Shown: positions 18,353-25,730 of the stretch, in pieces | How the letters are laid out: every line of letters begins with the position of its first letter | Position numbering within the stretch: position 1 is the first letter of the stretch | From: Spirosoma endbachense | GTDB taxonomy: Bacteria > Bacteroidota > Bacteroidia > Cytophagales > Spirosomataceae | NCBI RefSeq assembly: GCF_010233585.1 | Contig: NZ_CP045997.1 | Coordinates: 940,522-1,004,521, forward strand | Reading direction: 5' to 3' | Length of the DNA: 64,000 nucleotides | Position numbers and translations under genes: made by a program | The notes under the pieces: model-generated | What the model saw: the letters and a program-made list of their open reading frames with translations, nothing else | What the model was told of the DNA's origin: nothing | Databases searched by the model: none

Positions 18353-19812
18353 ATACTGTTTCTCATTAGCCCCAAATACACTAACCCGCTCACCAAAAAA
18401 CCGACGAACCAGGCGTAATTATAAAGGTGCGAAATCCAGCCAGGAACGCTGTCGGCCGGAATCACCTGAATGGTCGTCAGAAAGCCCGGAATATTGGGCA
18501 GTATACCCGCGAGTAAGGCAATAATAGCAGCCGGGTTAAACCCGTTTTTGTAGGTATACCTGCCTGATTCGCTGTATAGATCGCTCAGTACCAGTTGCTG
18601 TTTGCGCAGGAAGAAATAATCGGCGATCATGATGCCACCAACCGGCCCGAGTAAGCTGGAATAACCCACTAACCAGGTAAAAATGAATCCGGTTGGGTCG
18701 GCAATTAACTTCCAGGGGAAAATTAAAATGCCAATGATACCTGTAATGTAGCCGCCTTTCCGAAAATCAATTTTCGACGGTGCCAGATTCGCAAAATCGT
18801 TAGCCGGACTAACAATATTGGCCGCAATGTTCGTTGCCAGGGTCGAAATGGCCACCGCAATCATAGCGATGCTGACCAGCAGTTTACTATCAAATTTTCC
18901 GGCCAGAACGAGCGGGTCCCAGATGGTTGTCCCGTAAATAATAGTCGTTGCTGAGGTAACGACAACGCCAATAAACGAAAACAATGTCATGGCCGGAGGT
19001 AGCCCAATAATCTGACCGCGTACCTGGGCTCGCTGGCTGGTTGCATAGCGCGTAAAATCCGGAATGTTCAGCGACAGAGTGGCCCAGAAACCGACCATGC
19101 CGGTTAGGGCTGGAAAGAAAAAGGCAAAGAACTCCGCCGAGGTCGTGAATTTGGCCGGTTGCTCGAGAATAGGCCCAAGACCGTTTCCGGCCGAAATGGC
19201 CCACCAGAGCAGTGCCAGCGCGGCAACAGGCAGAAAAAATGCCTTGAATACCAGCAATTTTCTGATGCTTTCGACACCAAGATAAACGACATACATATTC
19301 AGCAGCCAGAACAAAAAGAAGCAAATGGCAGGGCCGGTTTGTAAGCCAAACGAAACGGGGAACACCTGGGGTAATGTTTCCAGCGACGGAATCCATAGCC
19401 GAAGCATTTGGTAGATCGAAAAGCCGCCAATCCAGGTCTGGATGCCGAACCAGCCACAGGCGACAATGGCCCGAAGCATCGCCGGAATATTGGCACCACT
19501 GGTTCCGAAACTGGATCGTACCAAAACAGGGAAAGGAATACCGTATTGGGCACCGGCATGACCATTTAATACCATTGGAATCAAAACAATGGTATTGCCC
19601 AGAAAGATGGTGAAAATAGCCTGCCACCAGTTCATACCGCCCTGGATAAGTGAACTAGCCATCATATACGTTGGAATACACAAACTCATGCTGATCCAGA
19701 GAGCGGCATAATTCCAGGTAGTCCATGTCCGTTTCGACATGGGGATGGGAGCTAAATCCTCGCTATACAGAGCGGATGATTCGTCTACGTTTGCTTCAGT
19801 TGCTAACTGCAT
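18295..19812 (-). CDS. NCS1-family nucleobase/hydantoin/allantoin permease
   Basis: This is a polytopic inner-membrane symporter, 505 residues, of the NCS1 family that imports uracil, cytosine, hydantoin or allantoin. The start is conserved (RTWTTWNYAALWISMSLCIPTYMMAS), with the QGGMNWWQAI and NGHAGAQYGIPFPVLVRSSFG motifs that line the substrate site in Mhp1-type proteins. It lies between the nucleoside hydrolase and dihydropyrimidinase genes, so uracil/thymine or dihydropyrimidine uptake is the likely role. The final 18 residues (FTAKDTK and onward) are encoded by an intergenic repeat element and were probably added by its insertion at the original stop. Confidence 0.92.
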   Translation of the reverse strand: MQLATEANVDESSALYSEDLAPIPMSKRTWTTWNYAALWISMSLCIPTYMMASSLIQGGMNWWQAIFTIFLGNTIVLIPMVLNGHAGAQYGIPFPVLVRSSFGTSGANIPAMLRAIVACGWFGIQTWIGGFSIYQMLRLWIPSLETLPQVFPVSFGLQTGPAICFFLFWLLNMYVVYLGVESIRKLLVFKAFFLPVAALALLWWAISAGNGLGPILEQPAKFTTSAEFFAFFFPALTGMVGFWATLSLNIPDFTRYATSQRAQVRGQIIGLPPAMTLFSFIGVVVTSATTIIYGTTIWDPLVLAGKFDSKLLVSIAMIAVAISTLATNIAANIVSPANDFANLAPSKIDFRKGGYITGIIGILIFPWKLIADPTGFIFTWLVGYSSLLGPVGGIMIADYFFLRKQQLVLSDLYSESGRYTYKNGFNPAAIIALLAGILPNIPGFLTTIQVIPADSVPGWISHLYNYAWFVGFLVSGLVYLGLMRNSIFTAKDTKLFAKNTENLSI

Positions 19813-19906
19813 AATGTCAGATTTACTGTTTCTGGTTTTCTAGTATTGGGTTCGGTCAGGCATAAACCAGTCAACTCAATACCATGAACTGTAAACTACG
19901 AACCAA
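19813..19906. other. Gap with a degenerate inverted repeat
   Basis: The 94 bases between the nucleoside hydrolase and NCS1 genes contain a poor inverted repeat: AGTATTGGGTT near 19842 and the related AACTCAATACC near 19874, flanked by TTTACTGTTT and AACTGTAAA. It resembles the decayed hairpins in the neighbouring gaps. Confidence 0.45.
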
Positions 19907-20950
19907 TTAACTCATTTTCAACGTATCGAATACCATTTTCTTAAACTTTGCCTCGTCGGCTTCCACGCAGATGGTGGCATTCGGTGGTTTGCCCCAGACG
20001 CCCAGCTCGTCGATGGCCAAAGCCCCGAGCGTTAATTCTCCCCGCGTTTCGATATCGACGAAACGCGATACGGATAGCGAAACAATACTGGGGTCGATAA
20101 CGGCCGCAATGGTAATGGCATCCGGGTGATTAGAGCCATTCATCTTCTGGTGTTCTTTGCAATATTTTCGCCGAATTCGGTTAATCTTCATGAAGAAGTC
20201 AGCGTATTTAGTGCCGAGTTTTTCCACTTTCGCGTAGTCGTCATCCGTGAAAACCGAGCTCTTTACGCTCACATCGAAACCAACCGTCGTTATGGGAATT
20301 CCCGACTGGAAAACAACGCGGGCCGCTTCCGGATCGACCCACGCATTGTAGGTCGCACCCGGATTGATGTTGCCGTAAAACTTGTAGAAACCACCCATGA
20401 AATACAGTTCTTTGACCTTTTTGGCAATGGATGGCTCACGCAACAGCGCCAACGCAACATTGGTGAGCGGACCAATGGCAACAATCGTTATCTCGTTTGG
20501 GTATTTATCGACGAGCCGGATAATGGCATCGACGGCGTGTTCTTTCTCTGGTTTTTGCTGCGGATCGGGGAAGAACGAATTACTCATCCCGTCGCTACCG
20601 TGTACGTACGTTGCATTCCCGTGGACCTGCCGAACGAGCGGACGGGCAGAACCCTGAAAAACGGGAACCTGGCCGTTCTTTCCGGCTAGCTGAATCGTGT
20701 AAAGCGCATTTTTAGTTTGCTGGTCGAACCCCACATTACCACAGGTGATGGTGATGGCCTCGACTTTCAATTTAGGCGAAGTCACGGCCATCAGAACTGC
20801 CAGCGCATCATCGGTTGCGGTATCGCTGTCAAGAATAATTCGCTTAACCGGATCTGCTTTACCAATGGACGCAAACGTTGTAGCTGGCAGTAAAGCCGAT
20901 GCTGTACCTACCGAAAGTGCCCCAATAAATCTGCGTCTTGAAGTGAGCAT
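19907..20950 (-). CDS. Exported inosine/uridine-preferring nucleoside hydrolase
   Basis: Enzymes of this family cleave nucleosides to the free base and ribose. The protein has 347 residues and a twin-arginine-like export signal (SRRRFIGALSVG, cleaved about residue 27), so it probably acts in the periplasm. The calcium-binding signature is seen as ILDSDTATDDALA (residues 39-51), and NHPDAITIAAVIDP near residue 275 supplies the conserved aspartate region. It would release bases outside the cytoplasm for import by the two permeases encoded downstream. The base preference cannot be told from sequence. Confidence 0.92.
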   Translation of the reverse strand: MLTSRRRFIGALSVGTASALLPATTFASIGKADPVKRIILDSDTATDDALAVLMAVTSPKLKVEAITITCGNVGFDQQTKNALYTIQLAGKNGQVPVFQGSARPLVRQVHGNATYVHGSDGMSNSFFPDPQQKPEKEHAVDAIIRLVDKYPNEITIVAIGPLTNVALALLREPSIAKKVKELYFMGGFYKFYGNINPGATYNAWVDPEAARVVFQSGIPITTVGFDVSVKSSVFTDDDYAKVEKLGTKYADFFMKINRIRRKYCKEHQKMNGSNHPDAITIAAVIDPSIVSLSVSRFVDIETRGELTLGALAIDELGVWGKPPNATICVEADEAKFKKMVFDTLKMS

Positions 20951-20967
20951 GCTTGTTACGATTCGAT

Positions 20968-21019
20968 AAACCTATAAGGGCTTTGAGACCTTATAGGTTT
21001 ATAAAGACCTTATAGGTTT
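20968..21019. repeat. Three-unit AAACCTATAAGG repeat
   Basis: The 12-base unit occurs as AAACCTATAAGG at 20968-20979 and as its reverse complement CCTTATAGGTTT at 20989-21000 and 21008-21019. The first two units can form a hairpin. The third supplies the last codons and the TAA stop of the aminotransferase gene (21010-21012). Confidence 0.85.
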
Positions 21020-22374
21020 ACTGGTTGGTTTACCACGTACTCGTCAGCGATTTTCAGAGCCTCACTGATGATTGCCAGCCCTTCGTCGATTTGTTCTTTC
21101 GTGACGCATAGGGGAGGGGCGACGAACACATAACTCCAGCGAACAAAGGTGTACATACCCAACTCCTTGATCCTGGCAGCTACTTTGCTCATAACGGCCA
21201 TTTCTTCCGGTCTGGCGTTGAAGGGAGCCATTGGTTCTTTCGTCGTCCGGTTTTTGACCAGTTCAAAACAGCCTAACAGGCCGGTATTTCTAAAATCGCC
21301 AATGCTCGGATGCCTTTCCATCAGGATAGCCGCCTGTGCATCCATGTATTTGCCCATTTCAACGGCGTTTTCAATCAGATTTTCATCCTCATAAATTTTC
21401 AGCGTTTCCAGAGCCGCTGCACAACCAACCGGGTGAGCAGCATAAGTCATACCGGTTGCCAATACGGTATCATCGTAGCGGGCTGCGATTTTATCCGTAA
21501 CCATCAGGCATCCGAATGGGATATAGCCACTGGTAATACCTTTGGCCATCGTAACCATGTCAGGAACAATACCGTGATTTTCAAAGCCAAACCATTTACC
21601 GGTACGGCCAAAACCGCTCATCACTTCGTCGATGATGATCAGAATACCGTGTTTATCGCAGATTTTCCGAACGGCGGCTAAATAGCCAACAGGGTATTGC
21701 AGACAACCCGATGTGCCCGACTCACCTTCCAGCATGATGGCGGCTATGTTGCCGGGGCCTTCGTAGGCGATGACCCGTTCCAACTGGGCAACGGAGTCGG
21801 TCAGCATACTTTCTTCATCGTGGTTCCAGCGATAACGATACGGGATATCGATGTGTACGAAGTTAGGAGCCTGCTGCGAATCGTCTGGTAGTTTGCGCGG
21901 GTCGCCACCAACCGATAAGGTGCCATACGTAGCACCATGATAGGACTGATAGCGGCTTAGAATTTTATGCCGGCCAGTATACAAACGCGCCAGCTTAATA
22001 GCCGCTTCATTTGACGTCGCACCGCATAACGTAAAGAAGGCTTTATTTAGATCGCCGGGGCAGATTTCGGCCAGTTTTTTGCCCAATTCACCCCTGACTT
22101 TTGTTACGCAGTAGGGAGTTACATAGCTCACCTCCTGCATTTGCTTGACAACTGCTTCCGTAATGCGCTGATTACCATGTCCAATATTGACATTCATCAG
22201 GCCCGATGAGAAGTCGATATAACGTTTGTCGTCGTAATCGTACATATAAACTCCTTTGGCAGATTTTACCGCAATGGGTGAAATACCTTTCTGTTTGCTC
22301 CAGGCAAATACGGTATAATCGAAACTATCCTGAAGCACTTCCTGCGTTTCAGAAAGCGTTGTTGTGTCAAGCAT
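21010..22374 (-). CDS. Class III aminotransferase (probable beta-alanine/omega-amino acid transaminase)
   Basis: This is a PLP enzyme of fold type I class III, 454 residues. The family signature IIDEVMSGFGRTGKWFGFEN is complete and the PLP lysine lies in TMAKGITSGYIPFG. In this cluster its expected reaction is transfer of the amino group from beta-alanine (or 3-aminoisobutyrate from thymine) to a keto acid, giving malonate or methylmalonate semialdehyde. It lies 33 bases downstream of the semialdehyde dehydrogenase gene. Substrate choice is inferred from context only. Its stop codon lies inside an AAACCTATAAGG repeat. Confidence 0.88.
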   Translation of the reverse strand: MLDTTTLSETQEVLQDSFDYTVFAWSKQKGISPIAVKSAKGVYMYDYDDKRYIDFSSGLMNVNIGHGNQRITEAVVKQMQEVSYVTPYCVTKVRGELGKKLAEICPGDLNKAFFTLCGATSNEAAIKLARLYTGRHKILSRYQSYHGATYGTLSVGGDPRKLPDDSQQAPNFVHIDIPYRYRWNHDEESMLTDSVAQLERVIAYEGPGNIAAIMLEGESGTSGCLQYPVGYLAAVRKICDKHGILIIIDEVMSGFGRTGKWFGFENHGIVPDMVTMAKGITSGYIPFGCLMVTDKIAARYDDTVLATGMTYAAHPVGCAAALETLKIYEDENLIENAVEMGKYMDAQAAILMERHPSIGDFRNTGLLGCFELVKNRTTKEPMAPFNARPEEMAVMSKVAARIKELGMYTFVRWSYVFVAPPLCVTKEQIDEGLAIISEALKIADEYVVNQPVNL

Positions 22375-22407
22375 AAGAAAAAGCGTTAATGGTTAATTTG
22401 TCTAAAG

Positions 22408-23865
22408 TTAGCTCATCCAGTTAATGCCGGCTTCGGGGTTCCATTTGGTTGTGCTTTTTTTGAGCTTCGTCCAGAATTCGATGGAGCTTTTGCCGGTAAT
22501 ATCGCCGACGCCGAAGCGGCTATCATTCCAGCCACCAAACGAAAATGGTTCGCGCGGAACAGGTACGCCCACGTTAACGCCGACCATTCCGGCGCTGGCT
22601 TTATCGATCACGTAGCGCGCCATGCCACCGTTTTGAGTAAATACGGAGGCTGCATTGCCGTATGGGTTCGCATTCTCGATGGCCAGCGCTTCATCGACCG
22701 TATTTGTCCGCATGATGCTAATGACCGGGCCAAATATTTCTTCCTGAGCAATGGCCATATCTGGTCGTACATAATCAATAACAGTTGGGCCTACATAGGT
22801 GCCTTCTTCTTTGCCTTCCACCGTCGGATTACGCCCATCGACCAGCACTTTGGCCCCCTGGCTTTCGGCTTCAGTAATGTATCGCTCAATGCGGTCTTTG
22901 GAGGCACGATTGATCACGGCACCCAGATTTTTGCCGGGAACCATCTTCTGGGCTTCTTCACAGAGTTTCTCGATAATGTGATCGACCGGACCAACGGCAA
23001 CCATGGCCGATGCTGCCATGCACCGCTGACCCGCACAACCCGCCATCGATGCCGTGATGTTTTGTGCCGTCATCCCCGGAATGGCATCGGGTAATACAAT
23101 CAGGTGATTCTTGGCCCCGCCCAGCGCCAGACAGCGTTTGTAATTGCTGGTTGCCCGCTTATAAACGGCTTTGGCGATTTTTGTGGAACCGACAAATGAA
23201 ACGGCTTCAATACCCGGATGATCACAGATGGCTTCAACGATTTCCCGATCGCCGTGAACGACGTTGAAGACGCCTTTGGGCAAACCCGCTTCCTGGAGCA
23301 GTTCAGCTAGTCGACCTACGCTCAAGGGTACCTTCTCCGAGGGTTTGATAATCATGCAATTACCTAGCGCAATGGCATTCGGAATTGTCCAGTTTGGCAC
23401 CATACTTGGGAAATTGAACGGAACAATGCTGGCAACGACGCCCAGGGGTACGTGTTCAGTTCGACACTCAACGCCCCGGCTCACTTCCAAAATTTCACCA
23501 GTGACGATTTGCGGTAACGAACAAGCAAATTCTGCCAGCTCAGCACCTTTTTCAATTTCGGCAACGGCCTCATCGTAGGTTTTACCATTCTCTTCCTGGA
23601 CCAGTGCCGCCAATTCGTTGATGTTCTTCTCCAGCAGCGCTTTATAGCGGAAGAAAACCTGTACTCTTTCTTTAATGGTTGTTCTGCTCCAGGCCGGGAA
23701 GGCGGCTTTTGCCGCTTTGACGGCAGTATCTAAATCATGGGCAGTCGATAATGGTACGGTCGATAGCAGGGTGCCATCTACTGGTGAAATGACCGCCAGT
23801 GTCTGATCCGTTGCCGCATCGATAAACTGACCGTTTATGTAATTCTGTATGGGACTATACTTCAT
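22408..23865 (-). CDS. mmsA: CoA-acylating malonate/methylmalonate semialdehyde dehydrogenase
   Basis: This enzyme of the aldehyde dehydrogenase superfamily converts malonate semialdehyde to acetyl-CoA, or methylmalonate semialdehyde to propionyl-CoA, with release of carbon dioxide. It begins MKYSPIQNYINGQF and has the active-site cysteine in AGCAGQRCMAAS, the pattern specific to the MmsA/IolA group. I start at 23865 (485 residues); an upstream ATG at 23910 would lie beyond the predicted transcription start. It is the first gene of the long leftward series and closes the pathway from uracil to central metabolism. Confidence 0.94.
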   Translation of the reverse strand: MKYSPIQNYINGQFIDAATDQTLAVISPVDGTLLSTVPLSTAHDLDTAVKAAKAAFPAWSRTTIKERVQVFFRYKALLEKNINELAALVQEENGKTYDEAVAEIEKGAELAEFACSLPQIVTGEILEVSRGVECRTEHVPLGVVASIVPFNFPSMVPNWTIPNAIALGNCMIIKPSEKVPLSVGRLAELLQEAGLPKGVFNVVHGDREIVEAICDHPGIEAVSFVGSTKIAKAVYKRATSNYKRCLALGGAKNHLIVLPDAIPGMTAQNITASMAGCAGQRCMAASAMVAVGPVDHIIEKLCEEAQKMVPGKNLGAVINRASKDRIERYITEAESQGAKVLVDGRNPTVEGKEEGTYVGPTVIDYVRPDMAIAQEEIFGPVISIMRTNTVDEALAIENANPYGNAASVFTQNGGMARYVIDKASAGMVGVNVGVPVPREPFSFGGWNDSRFGVGDITGKSSIEFWTKLKKSTTKWNPEAGINWMS

Positions 23866-23880
23866 GGTTTTGTTGTAGTT

Positions 23881-23938
23881 CTGCATTTTTTGCAGAAATA
23901 TGAAGTGCAAACTAAAAATAATTTAAATCTAAGTCAAA
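23881..23938 (-). promoter_or_regulatory. Probable promoter and Lrp-type operator of the catabolic series
   Basis: On the minus strand a TTTGAC box (23933-23938) and a TTAGTTTG box (23908-23915) are spaced by about 19-20 bases, close to the Bacteroidota pattern TTG then TAnnTTTG. Just downstream lies a perfect 15-base palindrome, CTGCATTTTTTGCAG (23881-23895), similar in size and form to Lrp/AsnC sites. The divergent Lrp gene next door is the obvious candidate to bind it. Confidence 0.55.
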
Positions 23939-23947
23939 TTTTAGCAA

Positions 23948-23955
23948 TATTTTTG
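23948..23955 (+). promoter_or_regulatory. Candidate -7 box of the lrp gene
   Basis: TATTTTTG matches the Bacteroidota -7 consensus TAnnTTTG and ends 18 bases before the chosen ATG. GCAGAAATAT at 23892-23901 and ATATTTTTGC at 23947-23956 form a near-perfect inverted repeat spanning the divergent promoters. No clear -33 box was found. Confidence 0.45.
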
Positions 23956-23973
23956 CCAGACAAAATCACGGTG

Positions 23974-24444
23974 ATGGAAAAAAATCATAGTACGCTCGAC
24001 GACCTGGACTTTGCTGTTCTGTCCTGTCTCCAAAAAGACGGCCGGATGTCATTCACAGAAATTGCCGAGCAATTAAATGTATCCGTTGGCACAGCCCGAA
24101 CCCGACTTAACCGATTAATAGAAGAAGGAATTATTAGTATTGTCGGCCGGGTCGATCCCGATAAAGTAGGATTTCGTGCCTACGCGCACGTTGCCGTATA
24201 TGTGCGCCCGGCTACGCTGAAAGAGCACGTAGCGCAGGAAATTTCGACCCGGCCTGAAGTTAGTTTTCTGGCCAGTACATCCGGCGATTATGATTTGGAG
24301 GTCGATGTCATGTGCCAGACTAATAACGACTTGGTTGAATTCATAAACGAAATTTCAGCAATTGACGGTGTCTATCAAACCAAAACGACGCTTTATTTTA
24401 AGGTCTATAAATACGCTCAGCCAGATTTGAATCTGTTAAAGTAA
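23974..24444 (+). CDS. Lrp/AsnC-family transcriptional regulator
   Basis: This is a 156-residue regulator with the standard Lrp layout: an N-terminal winged helix (LDDLDFAVLSCLQKDGRMSF, then the recognition helix around VSVGTARTRLNRLIEEGII) and a C-terminal RAM ligand-sensing domain (about residues 70-150). I chose the ATG at 23974 because the upstream candidate at 23890 adds an unconserved 28 residues and overlaps the operator. It is divergent from mmsA and the rest of the pyrimidine series and likely controls it, perhaps with beta-alanine or another pathway amino acid as effector, as PydR-type and Lrp-type regulators do; that is inference. Confidence 0.92.
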   Translation: MEKNHSTLDDLDFAVLSCLQKDGRMSFTEIAEQLNVSVGTARTRLNRLIEEGIISIVGRVDPDKVGFRAYAHVAVYVRPATLKEHVAQEISTRPEVSFLASTSGDYDLEVDVMCQTNNDLVEFINEISAIDGVYQTKTTLYFKVYKYAQPDLNLLK

Positions 24445-24869
24445 AGATGTTTGCGCCCAAGATTTTTGGGCCATACGATGCCTGTGTCTGGCTACGACAA
24501 GGCTACCGAAGGCTATTGCGTAAAATGTAAAATTTCATAGTTCTTCTTCAAAAACAGACCAGCCTTCTTAAGCTAGATGGAGGTAGAAGGGACATCCTGG
24601 AAATAGCAGAGATTCCTAAAAAAACATGGACGAAAGGACGTGTATGCAAACGTTTGCGGTAGCGGTTGCATTGATTTTTATACTGATATGCGGGTAATTC
24701 TTATGGCAATTCTTTTGAATAGTTGAATAATTCAGATAATATTCTGTAAAAAGCCAGTATAAGCTTCTATGCCTTGCAGAACCTGACTAGCTATGCAGGA
24801 AAGGCCGATTCATCTGGAATTGCATTTATCTACGAATTACAACGTTTAATTACCAACTATTCACTGAAC
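24445..24869. other. Intergenic region before kduI with a LacI-type palindrome
   Basis: These 425 bases lack a convincing gene apart from an unlikely N-terminal extension of kduI. The visible element is the perfect 12-base palindrome GCAAACGTTTGC at 24646-24657, which has the central CG and overall form of LacI-family operators. Confidence 0.6.
24646..24657. promoter_or_regulatory. LacI-family operator-like palindrome
   Basis: GCAAACGTTTGC is a perfect palindrome about 210 bases upstream of the chosen kduI start. Uronate genes in many bacteria are controlled by LacI-type or KdgR regulators. No LacI gene lies in the window, so the regulator would be encoded elsewhere. Confidence 0.5.
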
Positions 24870-25700
24870 ATGCAGGTACGCTATGCTGTTGGCCCGAATG
24901 AAACAAGTACGTTCAAAACGAACGAGCTTCGGGAGAATTTTTTGATTGAAACCCTCTTTGTTCCAGATACGGTTCAGCTCTGTTACAGTCACTTTGATCG
25001 GGTTATTGTTGGGGGCGTAAAGCCAGTCGATTCACTGGTCGAACTGACGACTTATGACGAACTAAAGAGTGACTATTTTTTAGAACGCAGGGAGCTAGGC
25101 GTAATCAATGTTGGCGGCCCCGGAACCATTCAGGTTGATGGGCAGAGCTACGAACTGGCTAAACTGGACTGTCTTTATGTCGGACGGGGTAGTCGGCAAG
25201 TGACATTTGGAAGCCAGTCGGCAGGCGATCCTGCTCTTTTTTATGTGTTGTCGGCCCCTGCCCATACGACCTATCCGACCCAAAAGGCGGCACAAAATGA
25301 TGTTTTTTCGGCACCGATGGGGTCGAAAGAAGGCGCTAATGAACGGGTCATCTACCGGTATATTCACCGGGATGGGCTGCCAAGCTGCCAGTTGGTTATG
25401 GGTTTAACGATTCTGAAATCAGGAAGCGTCTGGAATACAATGCCTGCCCACGTGCATGACCGCCGGATGGAAGCCTATTTTTACTTCGATCTTGACCCGG
25501 CTCACCGGATTGTGCATCTGATGGGCCAGCCTGCCGAAACCCGACATCTACTCGTGGCCAATCATCAGGCCGTAGTGTCTCCTCCGTGGTCGATCCATTC
25601 GGGATGCGGAACAACGAACTACTCGTTCATCTGGGGAATGGCTGGCGAAAATATGGATTACGCCGATATGGATATGACTGCGATCGCTGATTTGCGGTAG
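24870..25700 (+). CDS. kduI: 5-dehydro-4-deoxy-D-glucuronate isomerase
   Basis: KduI converts 5-keto-4-deoxyuronate, the product of unsaturated uronate release, into 2,5-diketo-3-deoxygluconate. With the ATG at 24870 the protein has 276 residues, almost the same as E. coli KduI (278). The four zinc ligands are visible as H194, H196, E201 (HVHDRRMEAY) and H243 (WSIHSGCG), two positions off the E. coli numbering. An in-frame ATG at 24774 would add 32 unconserved residues. The GH88 gene follows after 30 bases and supplies its substrate, so the two form a small pectin/glycosaminoglycan-fragment module. Confidence 0.95.
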   Translation: MQVRYAVGPNETSTFKTNELRENFLIETLFVPDTVQLCYSHFDRVIVGGVKPVDSLVELTTYDELKSDYFLERRELGVINVGGPGTIQVDGQSYELAKLDCLYVGRGSRQVTFGSQSAGDPALFYVLSAPAHTTYPTQKAAQNDVFSAPMGSKEGANERVIYRYIHRDGLPSCQLVMGLTILKSGSVWNTMPAHVHDRRMEAYFYFDLDPAHRIVHLMGQPAETRHLLVANHQAVVSPPWSIHSGCGTTNYSFIWGMAGENMDYADMDMTAIADLR

Positions 25701-25730
25701 TAGATTCCTTTTTCTTAAACTCTCTTTTTC

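Noticed and set aside
18890..19627. A 245-codon frame inside the NCS1 permease gene, same strand, other frame
   Set aside because: The permease frame is intact and conserved throughout; the second frame lacks any hydrophobic pattern or family motif.
24445..24773. A riboswitch in the leader of kduI
   Set aside because: No conserved riboswitch core could be recognised; the only clear element is the short palindrome, which fits a protein operator better.
24774..24869. 32-residue N-terminal extension of KduI
   Set aside because: The start at 24870 reproduces the E. coli KduI length and zinc-ligand numbering; the extension is not part of the family.
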